Assembly (NCBI GenBank): GCA_039602395.1
Contig: JBCNJP010000017.1
Location: 24,944,275 to 25,008,274, forward strand
Reading direction: 5' to 3'
From: Deinandra increscens subsp. villosa
Taxonomy: Eukaryota > Streptophyta > Magnoliopsida > Asterales > Asteraceae
Length of the DNA stretch: 64,000 nucleotides
The position numbers and the translations under genes are program-made. The notes under the pieces were generated by a model. It saw only the letters and a program-made list of their open reading frames with translations, made no database searches and had not been told where the DNA came from. Shown here one piece after another: positions 54,721-64,000 of the stretch (position 1 is its first letter; the number at the start of each line of letters is the position of its first letter).

Positions 54721-56846
54721 TTTCATTGCATAGTTATCTTTATAAGGGTTAGGATGGCACTATAATGAGACCAATTAGAGTTTAGAAAATAAAAATTGTT
54801 TGCTAGGTTATTTGAGTTATATTTTTCTAGTGATCAATAAAGAGCTTGAAGAGTTATTCCATATTCCCGGATGCATTGTTCTTGTGTTTCTTTGATGTCA
54901 ATTATGTTTTAGTAAGAATACAAACTTTCTTTTTCTTTGTTGCTGAAGGCTCATCTCTATCTTGATCAAAGAAAATACAAATACATTTCCCTCATAATAC
55001 GATTTAGACAACAGTTATCCCAAACAACCATCGCTTATCCAAAGCCTTCAAGCCAAACCATACGCTCATGGGTACCCCAATATTGTTCACACCTTCTCTA
55101 TATAATTGTTTTAAATATAAAATATTAATATAAAATACGTTTATGAAGTCTGGGGTTAAGTCTTAATGTTACTGTTCACATTCATTTTTACATTTTTTTC
55201 GTTAGCGATTGTAGTAATATACATTGTTTACTAATTTGTTTAACAATTATTGTTCGTTTGTCTCAATGGTTAACTACGTCCCCCACTCTATTTAGTGTCC
55301 CGGTTTCAATCCTCTTATGTGTCGTTTTTTTGCCTAATTTGTTTTAATACTTTGCGTCAATGTGTATATATGTTTGTCCACGTCAATGTGTACATGTGTT
55401 TGTCTGCGTGTTTACTTTTACACGTGTATCTCATGCTTCCTTTACATGTAGTTTTGCTTTTCTTTTTAACCTTGGTTCATTTCATTCGCCGACTTCTTTA
55501 CTTTCTCTTTCGCTCTTCGCAGGTTCAAACACTTCATCTATCATTGTTTTTTATTTTGATTTTCGTTGCCTTATTCGATTTCATTTTCGCTTGCAGCTGC
55601 TACTGTCACAATTTCGTCTCCTCATCTTTCACAGGTATGTCAATTGCTTTATTTTTTTGGTTTTTCTTTCGATTTCTTACCTGCATGTTCGTCTTCACAC
55701 TTTAGTTTCAACTGATTTGTATTTGTTTAGTCATGTGATTAGTAAAATTGTTGTTCGTTGTGTTCTTAATGCTACCTCAATATTAACTCTTCTTTGTTCA
55801 CGCTCTCCACTATTAATTCTCCATGCATAAGTAATCCTTTGGCATGCATAACAACTGTTTGTCAAAATGTTATTACTCTATACTAAACTAATTTTGTAGG
55901 TGTTGAGTTTAGGAACACCACACCTGTAAAATTCTAGGAATCTAGGTGTTAGATATTGTGCTATCCATGTCATGGTTCTTGAACATATGAAAATAATGTC
56001 TAACTAATAGTCTTTATATGCATGACAATACTATGTAATTACCTTAAGTAAAGTTGTAAGAACCATGAAAGGTTCATTTTGATTGTATGATATCGAATTA
56101 ATGACTTTGTAAAACGACACCCCTTGCGTAGGGGTAAAAGCCTTGTAATAATTTTATATTTAAAACAATTGTAATACAAACTTTTGTTAAACTTTAACCT
56201 TTTGTACTTAATTTTTCTTACAAAAACAACAACATTTCTCTTGTATAATCTTTCATTCTAATAAAGCAATAAAGTGGTGTCCATATGTCCCTTTTCTAAG
56301 GCCTCCACATAATCATCCATGTCACCATTCCACTTGTCATCACCACAATGAATATCAAAATGTTATTACTACATTCCAAAAATATAATTCAACTCTATAT
56401 TTAATAAAAAAAAAAACTTTCCAAATGTACAATTCAAATTATATTTAATACAAAATAAGTATCCTTCATATGAGCAAGAATCGTTGTAAACAATTTACTT
56501 TTTTTATATTGTTATGTTGCTTAACTTTATTTTGATTGGGTTTTCTTGATGTCTTTACAATGTTTCTTTTGCTTTTTACATGTATATACATATTTATTAT
56601 TCTGTTTGATATGCATTATGATTAATGTTTTAATTATCTAAGAAAGTTGTCATTGTTAAAGTTCTTAATATTGTGTATTAGTTTGTTCTATTTAAAAATA
56701 TTATCTATTATTAACTATACAAATAATTATTCTAATGGTCAACAAATCTTCATTTTAGTTAGCAACTATAGGATCGTGGTTAGGATCAACCAACCAGACA
56801 AGTTACCAAAGGTGTCAAACAAGAAAGGCGGAATCAGACTTGTTTG
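54721..56846. other. AT-rich intergenic DNA
   Basis: T-rich, with two overlapping Phe/Leu/Cys-rich frames at 55295-55830 that look like composition artefacts. Only the SINE-like head at 55255-55330 stands out. Confidence 0.35.
55255..55330 (+). mobile_element. Possible SINE head (tRNA-like box A and B)
   Basis: TGTCTCAATGGTTAAC resembles box A and GGTTTCAATCC resembles box B, about 45 bp apart, as in tRNA-derived SINEs. No A tail or target duplication could be assigned. Confidence 0.4.
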
Positions 56847-57365
56847 TGTTAAAGTTTGAAATGGTTTGATCGAAACAGTAACTAGTAAACAAGAAGTAAA
56901 GTAGATAAACTCAAGATATCAATTCCAAGCACTACTATATTTATACTTCACAGTGTTTACAAAGAGTTACAGCTGATGAACTAAAGAGATATTCGATCAA
57001 CGCAAACAAAAGGAAATACAACTAATATATATAGTGCAAGGAGGAAATAAAAGATATTCTTTTATTTCCTTTTAGCTCCTAGGCTAAATAAACAAATGAT
57101 ATCTACTCCAGATTTGTTGTAGTACAAGCATGCTTCTGTGAACAGTTGAGCAGACCTATCGTTGAACAGTGCACAGCAAGGTGTAAAGTAAAACTGCTTT
57201 CTGACAGCTTTATGCATTGGAACTTGCAACAAGGGGATAAGTCAATGTTCCGGAGTAACACTAAGAGAAGTTCCGGAGGAACTACTCAGTGTGAAGGAAG
57301 TTCCGGACTAACTTCCTTCGGAACTCTGACTTAGAGAATTTCTGCCTAGCAAAACGTTCCCAACA
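56847..57365 (-). repeat. 3' LTR of the SIRE-like copia element
   Basis: On the minus strand it begins TGTTGGGAACG directly after the purine tract TTAGGGGGAGAC. A TATA-like CTATATATATTA is at 57023-57034. Upstream of that in element sense are words such as TTCCGAAGG, TCCGGAACTTCC and CTCCGGAAC (57238-57327). The far end is uncertain: TG at 56847 or 56813. Confidence 0.65.
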
Positions 57366-57436
57366 GTCTCCCCCTAAGATGTTGCTACCAAAAACTGTTC
57401 TTCTGTCTGAATCTTCATGATGCTTCAACTTGAGCT

Positions 57437-60400
57437 CTACACTACCTTATAGTTAGGAGTTCCCATTATAGCCATGATATCCATTTGATTCAACTTATCC
57501 CAGTCATCCACTTTTAAGTCAGGCTTCTTCCTGATTTCACCATTGCTCATGAAGAAGTAATACATGTTCTCACTCTTATGCTCTTCAATCCTTAGTATGC
57601 AAGGATGAGTGACTTCAACATTTGCTGTTGGAGAATCTGAAGGTTCGGACTCTTCTTCTGATTCACTTACAGCTAACTTCTTTCTTTTGGCTAGGCGATT
57701 TTTACTAGCCATTGACTTCTTTCTTCCAGAATAAGAAAAGGGAATAGGTTGAGTGGGTGAAGGTTTTTGGGATGAGGATTCAGGCTCGGGTTGTGTAGGC
57801 TTAGGAATTTTGGGAGGTGGAGAAGATGGTGGAGATGGAATTGGTTGGTTTGGAGTTTGAAATGTAGGGGCAGTGGGTTGTGATGATGAGGTAAAGGGTT
57901 GTGATGAGGATGAGAGGTAAGGATCAGAAACAGTGTCAAACATTTGCTTGACAATGTTGATTATGGGTTTCTTCTGTTGAGTAGCTGAGACAGGAGCTTT
58001 CCTTTTCTTCTCTTTGAGGTAACTGAGACCTTCAGGGTGAAGAGAGTCGAAAAGAGTATACATACCTGGTGGTCTTTTCTCACCAGTAGTTCTCTCATTT
58101 TCTATTTGACTCTTCCTGATGGCATCAAGTTCAGTTCTCAGTCTAGGCAGTTTGCAAGAGTTGATTCTTTTAGGATTCTCCATTAGAATTTCTTTGAAAT
58201 ACCATTTGTGAATCAGCAAGTCATCTTCCTCAGACAATTTCTGGTATCTGGTACCTTGCTTCTCTTGTGCCTTCTCCTGCTCATAGCTACATTCAACAAA
58301 CCTCTTAACATTTAGCTTCTTGGTCTCATCAGCTTGAATGGTGAGAATCATGTACATCCAATTCATCAAGTCATTTCCCTTCATTTCATTTACCCATGCA
58401 TCAGTGAAACACTCCTTGCTTCTGAGCATAACACTGAATTGACCAAGGAAAATCTTGTTGTCTTCATTGCTTTTCATACGGATTTTCCTGTAGTCATTCC
58501 CTAAGACCCTTTTGTACTTTTCAACCTTTTCCGGAAGACCTTGCTCTTCGGCTCTAGCAATCCTTTCTTTTATGTACTGGTCTGATCTTAGTCTAGCTCC
58601 ATTAATAAAGAACATCAGGTCTGAGTTATTGATAACATACTCATAAATGCCTCCTTCTATGAGCAGTTGTTTTTGTTCTTCAAATACAGCAGCCTCCTTC
58701 TGTTCTTGGAACTTCTTCTGCATTTCAACATTCTCCTTTTCCAATTGATCGATCAGAGCCTTTGTAACAGGGTCCATATCTTCATTTTGACCACCTGTGC
58801 TCTGATTATCATCTTCCAAATCAGTGAAACCAGATATGCTTCTCTCATCAAGAGAATCACCATCAGCAGGCTTTGAAGACTCAGGAAGTGAAGTTGTAGC
58901 ATTTAGACTGGCTTCCGAGGTAACTTGCTCAGGAATAGTCTTAGTGCCAAGTTCCGAAGTAACTACCTTAGGACTGACTTCCGGAGCAATTGGTTCCGAA
59001 ATAGTCTTAGGCAATTCCTTGGAAACAACTTCCGAAGTAACTTCCTTCTGAACATTCTCAGTGGTGAGAAGTTCTTCCGGAGTAACTTCCTTCGGAATCT
59101 CCTTAGCCAAGGTTGATTCTTCCGGAGTAACATCCTTCGGAGTTTCATCAGTGGTGATTAGCTCCTCCGGAGTAACTTCCTTCGGAATTTCAGTGTTAGA
59201 GGCAAATTCCTCCGGAACAACATCCTTTGGAATTTCCTCTGTTACAACCTTTGCTGCAGAAGATGTAGGACTCTTTAGTTTCAGTAAAGCTTCGGTCACT
59301 TCTATGTCAAACAGATCTTCTTGCTGAGTCACATCTTCTACTGGTTTACTCTCAGGTGTATCAACCTGTTCTTCACTTCTTTCTCCTCCTTCAGCCTCAA
59401 ACAGTTCTACACCTGTTTGAAGGTACTCTTGCTCTTTTGTCAAGTAGACATTTGATATAAAGCTTCTGACTTCTGCAATGTTTTGAGGGTGAGCACCTGA
59501 AGCAGCCATCACGAATCTTAGGAATTCCATGTGATTGACTTTGCATTCTTCAGGTGTTACCTGCATCAGCTGATCCATGTGAACATTAAGCAAACCTTCT
59601 ATTGGGTTGAAGGGCTTAATTCCACAGATTTTGAATAGCTTTGTCTTCATCTTCTCAGGTAACCTCTCATTGTGATCAAAATCAATTTCAGAAGAGCTAA
59701 CAGAGTCTTCAGTTGGCTTATCTTTAGCAGAAATGTGTTGGATAGGTGTTGATGAGCTAGCTTTCTCCCCCTTTTTGGTAGCAACAGCTTCACCAGTTGG
59801 GTTTGATGCACTAACCTTCTCCTGCTTAAGCCTTTCAATCAAGGTGTCCTGCTGTTGAATAGTGTGAAGCAGGGATTACATTTGTTTCTGCAATTCAGTT
59901 TGATTAGCCGTCAATTCCATAAGTAAAGCACTGCCCTCAACTGATTTCTCAGTATCCTTGGGCGAAGAAGAGCCATCAAGCCTAGCTTGATCAAGCTCAA
60001 CACCCTGGTTGTCTTGGCTCCTGGGATTCCCTGCAAGCACAGTTGTTGCCTCATGTTCCATTTCTAGTTCCTTTGGTTCAAACTGGCTGCTGGTTGCCAT
60101 AGATTGGGTCTTAAGAATGTTACTACTGTCCAATTGTTCCAGTGGGGAACCAATTGTAGTAGCAGCCCTTTCTACATGAACATCTTCATCACTCCTGATG
60201 TTCAACTCCTTAGTGGGTGAATGGGGGTTAGGAGAAGCATAATCAATATCCATCCAATCATCTTCATGAGGTGAGGTTGATGAGAAGATATTGTCATTTG
60301 GATTTAGATTAGGTTCTTCATCATTCACAGGTAGATCTAGGTTTAGGTCTATGGATGTAAACAAGAGGGATGAGGGTTGTACATCCAATCTAATAGAAGA

Positions 60401-61519
60401 TGAGGTCTCAAGTGAGAGATCATCAGCAATATGGCTTAGCCCTTGGCTTTGATGTTGAGCAGACAGTGGGTCATGCTCAAAATTTTCAGGTTGGGTGGCA
60501 GTAGGAGACACAGGTGGAGTAGACCCTGTCTCCTTTTCAACAACTTTTGATGGAGTAGGTGAGGAAGTTTTGGTTGTAGTTTTTGAGTGCTTGACCTTCT
60601 TTCTGATATAGGTGATGTTCACAGGTAGTTTATTAAGAAGGTCAGTTTCAGGTGTGGGTTCAACAACTGATGGTGTAGGTTCAGTGTTGTCACCTGGAGC
60701 AGGTTGCTCAGTTGGCTCTTGAACGACAACTGGTTGCTCTTGCACCCTAGGTGCAGGAATAACTCTTGGATCGGGTAGTGGATGGTCATTTTCCACACCA
60801 AGACAGCTTGAAATTGCAGATTTTGAAAGCAAGTAAGAAAAAATTTTCTCAGTTAAGTTCTTTTGGTGAAAAATTGTACCAGCTCTGGGAACTTCAGGGA
60901 ATTATGTATCCAGAATGTGTTGTAAAAACCTGGGATACATATTAAAAGGTTTTTCACAATTCTCCCTGAGCCCATCAAAAATCATTTTTGAAAAATTAAA
61001 GCAATCTCCCCTGATCACAGCATGAAGAGCAGTGGCATGGACTTCACCAAGTTCCTCATGAGATCTTCTGGGAGTTAGGCATACCATCAGAGTATGGGCA
61101 AGAAATCTCCAAACAGGTGGAATGTGACATTTCTTCACCGTTTTGCTTTTGGGGTTTCCTCCATATCCTATGCCCATCAGAGTAAATTGGTAATCTTCCT
61201 TGGGAACAGTGAGAATACCGTCTCTGTCTTGTAATTTCAAATGATTTCTGATCATTTCTTCAGTGATGAACACATTTTTACCATGAACCTGGCTTTCAAT
61301 TTGCATCACCTGCTTCCCGTCTTCACTGCCGGCACCTACTACAGCATTTGCCCAGAACTGAGTGATAGTTTCATCGTAAATTGTGGGATTTACAGTTAGG
61401 GCAAAATAAAGCTCTGACGCTGTAAGGAAGTCGATCATTCCATCGAACAGAGCAGACTTCTCTGTTTTCTCTAGAAAAGCCCTTTGATTGTGCTCGTTGT
61501 GAAATGTGAAAGCTGCCAT
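57437..61519 (-). pseudogene. Additional ORF of SIRE-like element, ~1360 codons with two stops
   Basis: Open pieces 61519-60902, 60832-59876 and 59842-57437 are all in one frame, interrupted only by TAA at 60902-60904 and TAA at 59876-59878. The first 205 residues (MAAFTFHNEHNQRAF, FALTVNPTIYDETITQFWAN, HIPPVWRFLAHTLMVCL) form a globular domain common in plant retrotransposon extra ORFs. The middle is Pro/Ser/Thr-rich and acidic. A nine-residue repeat near IPKEVTPEE recurs about six times at 59240-58900. The last part has a coiled-coil-like stretch (DQLEKENVEMQKKFQEQKE) and a basic patch NRLAKRKKL. In this position it is the SIRE 'env-like' ORF, but I see no signal peptide or membrane segment. 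Function is unknown. Confidence 0.75.
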
Positions 61520-62236
61520 TTGTTCTGTACCGAGTGATTGCTTGAGAGATTCAGATGAAATTTGATGAAATTGAGAGAAATCGAGAGCGATTGAAGGGAA
61601 TTTGGGATTTAGGTTTAGTAAGTGAAAGGGTTTCTCTGGAATTGACAGTTAAAGGGTGAGGATAGAGGGAAGTGACGTTAACGGAAAAGGTGGAGTTAGT
61701 GGGGCCACCAGTTAACCGTCACTGTTAAAGTTTGAAATAAAGGGTCCCACTTAATCCAATTAAAAAGATTAAGTCAATAAAGTTCCTTCGGAACTTTTCC
61801 TTCAGAACAATTGAGTTCCTTCGGAAGAGTGAAGTTCCCTCGGAACTTATTCCCTTAGAAATTTTCTTCACCTCTCCTGAAATACTTCCGCAGGAAGTTC
61901 CTTCGGAGTTTCAAAATTTACTCCGGAACACCTGAAACACTTAGAAAACACTTGAAATCTATTAGAAACATTAGAGAGTTCCCTCGGAACTTCTCTTGAG
62001 AAGGGAAAAACTTCAGGAGTAAGTTCCTCCGGAACAATGTTGTTCCCTTGGAATTTACTTAGAAGTATCAAAAAGTTCAGAAATGCTCATAACTTTGGAA
62101 ATTTCTCAAAAGTATCAGTTGTAAGAACATTTCTTGAAAGAGTTCTCATGATCTTGAAGAGATGGATGTTAAGAACACAAGCACATAAGGTGATAGAAAA
62201 GTTTATGTACATAAAAGCAACAATTGACAGCAAAAG
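61520..62236 (-). other. Spacer between pol and additional ORF with repeated words
   Basis: No coding sequence. From about 61780 to 62050 it holds about eight copies of AGTTCCTTCGGAAC or close variants (GTTCCCTCGGAAC, GTTCCTCCGGAAC). The same words occur in the 3' LTR and, as coding repeats, in the additional ORF. It could act as an internal promoter for that ORF; I see no clear TATA box. Confidence 0.55.
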
Positions 62237-64000
62237 TTAACCAAAGTTCATCATCCCAATAGCGGTGATAAGAAAGAAAAATCTTGCTTCATCAAATGCC
62301 TTTGTGAAAAGGTCAGCTAATTGAAGATCAGTATGAACCTTGTGTAACTTAATCACTTTCTTTTCTACACAATCTCTAATGAAATGGTACCTTATTTCGA
62401 TGTGCTTTGTCTTAGAGTGCTTTACAGGATTGTTGGTGATGGAAATGGCACTGGTGTTGTCTGCATACATAGGAGTTTCCAGAAATGTGATTCCATAATC
62501 CAGCATTTGGTTCTGAATCCAGAGTACTTGACCACAGCAACTTGAAGCAGCAATGTACTCAGCTTCAGCACTTGAAGTAGAAACACAGGTCTGTTTCTTG
62601 CATTGCCATGATACAAGCCTATTTCCTAGGAATTGACATCCTCCTGATGTTGATTTCTTATCCAAGTAGCAGCCACCATAGTCACTGTCAGTGTAGGCAA
62701 CAAGAGAAAAGTCATTGTTCTTTGCATACCACAACCCAAGTTTTGGTTGACCTTTGAGGTATTTAAAGATTCTCTTTACTGCCTTCATGTGGGATTCTTT
62801 GGGAGCCGATTGATATCTAGAGCATAAGCATACACTAAACATGATATCAGGCCTACTTGCTGTTAAGTACATCAAAGAACCAATCATTGCCCTGTAAGTG
62901 TGCTGATCAACAGGTTCACTTTCTGATTCTGAATTCAGATTGTGAGAGGTTGAGATAGGAGTTTTTGCAGAAGAGGAAGATAGCATATCAAACCTCTTGA
63001 GCATATCTTGAATATATTTTGACTGGTTCAAGAAGATGCCATCTGCAGTTTGTTTAACTTGGAGACCCAGAAAGAAATTAAGTTCACCCATTGAACTCAT
63101 TTCAAATTGATCTTGCATCAGGGTCTCAAACTCCTTGCACAACTTAGGATTGGTAGATCCAAAGATAATATCATCCACATAAATCTGAACAAGCAACTTA
63201 TCTTTTCCAACTTTCCTGATGAAGAGAGTTTTATCAATGGCTCCTCTTCTGTATCCATGGCCAAGCAGGTAATTTGACAGAGTCTCATACCAAGTTCTTG
63301 GTGCTTGCTTGAGACCATAGAGAGCCTTGATTAGTTTACACACCTTGTTAGGATGGTGTGGGTCTTCAAACCCTGGTGGTTGACAGACATAAACTTCTTC
63401 CTTCAGTTTCCCATAAAGGAAAGCACTCTTGACATCCATTTGATAAACAGTGAAGTTCTTGTAAGCTGCATAGGCAAGAAAGATTCTGATTGCCTCTAAT
63501 CTTGCAACTGGAGCAAAAACCTCATCATAGTCTATCCCTTCTTCTTGAGAATATCCCTGAACAACAAGCCTAGCTTTGTTCTTGACAACAATTCCTCTTT
63601 CATCCTTCTTGTTTCTAAAAACCTATTTTGTTCCAATTGGTTGAGCATGTACTGGTAAATCAACCAGTTCCCAAACCTGTTGTTTGTTGATTTGGAACAA
63701 TTCCTCTTGCATAGCTTCAATCCAATGATTGTCTTTAAGTGCTTGCTCCACTTTTTTTGGCTCTTCTTGAGACATGAAGCATGCAAATAAACAGATGTTT
63801 GCATCAGAAGATTTGCTTCTTGTAAGAACAGGAGCATTTACTTCACCAATCACATTCTCAATGGGATGAGTTTTGCTGACATTGGTATTCTGAAAACTTG
63901 GAAATTCATGACTTTGAACTTGCCTAGTTTGTGGAATAATTGGGGGCAATAGGACACTAAGCTCAATTCCTGGCAATCTTTGTGAATGGGGTAAATTTGA
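62237..64000 (-). pseudogene. SIRE-like pol: RT and RNase H, one stop
   Basis: The frame is open from the window edge except for one stop: in the RT entry motif PIGTK-W-VFRNKKDERG the Trp codon has become TAG (63623-63625). Downstream, VARLEAIRIFLAYAA, QMDVKSAFLYGKLKEEVYV, ALYGLKQAPRTWYE and the catalytic YVDDIIFGSTN are intact. The RNase H shows YTDSDYGGCYLDKKSTSGG, VSTSSAEAEYIAASSCCGQ, YADNTSAISITNN and ADLFTKAFDE. The protein would otherwise be complete and reads like SIRE/Maximus copia pol. Confidence 0.88.

Larger units (their letters stand above)
56847..64000 (-). mobile_element. SIRE-like Ty1/copia element, 3' part, runs off the window
   Basis: On the minus strand: end of integrase region, RT, RNase H (64000-62237), spacer, long additional ORF (61519-57437), purine tract and 3' LTR. 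An extra ORF between pol and the 3' LTR is the hallmark of the SIRE/Maximus lineage. Only three point stops are seen in nearly 6 kb of coding sequence, so the copy is young or recently active. Gag, the rest of pol and the 5' LTR lie beyond 64000. Confidence 0.82.

Noticed and set aside
55295..55830. Membrane protein genes from two overlapping Phe/Leu/Cys-rich frames
   Set aside because: Both frames are open only because the DNA is T-rich; there is no conserved motif and the frames overlap.
57238..62050. Heat-shock elements in the TTCC/GGAA words
   Set aside because: The TTC and GAA blocks are separated by one base or overlap and not by the two-base spacing needed for HSEs.

Overview
The window is nuclear DNA of a flowering plant, and probably a eudicot. 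It is AT-rich with GT-AG introns, one plant-type housekeeping gene, and nested Ty1/copia, Ty3/gypsy, CACTA, hAT, Harbinger and SINE insertions. The SIRE-type element with a long extra ORF and the chromodomain gypsy element recall Asteraceae repeats, but that is from memory and weak.

Layout. 1-13.5 kb: a Harbinger MITE, then a decayed minus-strand Ty1/copia element (1158-13484, target duplication ATAGT). Its 3' LTR is split by a young non-coding gypsy-type element (2145-6393, duplication ACCAA). 13.5-17 kb: LTR and leader debris plus low-complexity GC-rich repeats. 17-20.5 kb: a non-LTR retrotransposon with one uninterrupted ORF carrying a reverse transcriptase and a C-terminal restriction-like endonuclease, ending in a poly(A) tail. 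20.5-23.4 kb: the only apparently intact host gene, a three-exon heptahelical (PAQR/adiponectin-receptor-like) HHP4-type protein with a hAT MITE in intron 2. 23.4-34.7 kb: LTR remnants, a SINE with an 11-bp duplication, and a broken plus-strand copia element interrupted by a solo LTR. 34.7-38.2 kb: a truncated CACTA transposon with a TNP1-like gene, a 148-bp tandem array and a foldback element. 38.2-53.7 kb: a large chromodomain gypsy element (Tekay/Del type, 3.3-kb LTR) with an extra ORF before gag. Its pol is split by a 3.5-kb Pack-CACTA carrying six exons of an FHA-AAA ATPase gene. 56.8-64 kb: the 3' part of a minus-strand SIRE-like copia element with a ~1360-codon additional ORF.

How it fits together. 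Almost everything is a stack of insertions whose order can be read from target duplications: the old copia element was hit by the young LARD, and Tekay pol was hit by the Pack-CACTA. The host gene sits between repeats, with the non-LTR element ending about 450 bp upstream of its start codon. The most general unexplained pattern is that several unrelated LTR families carry their own cluster of short, often palindromic, GC-rich repeated 'words' just upstream of the TATA box. In the SIRE-like element almost the same word recurs in the LTR, in the spacer before the extra ORF, and inside the extra ORF as a coding repeat. All calls come from reading the sequence by eye; no database search was possible.
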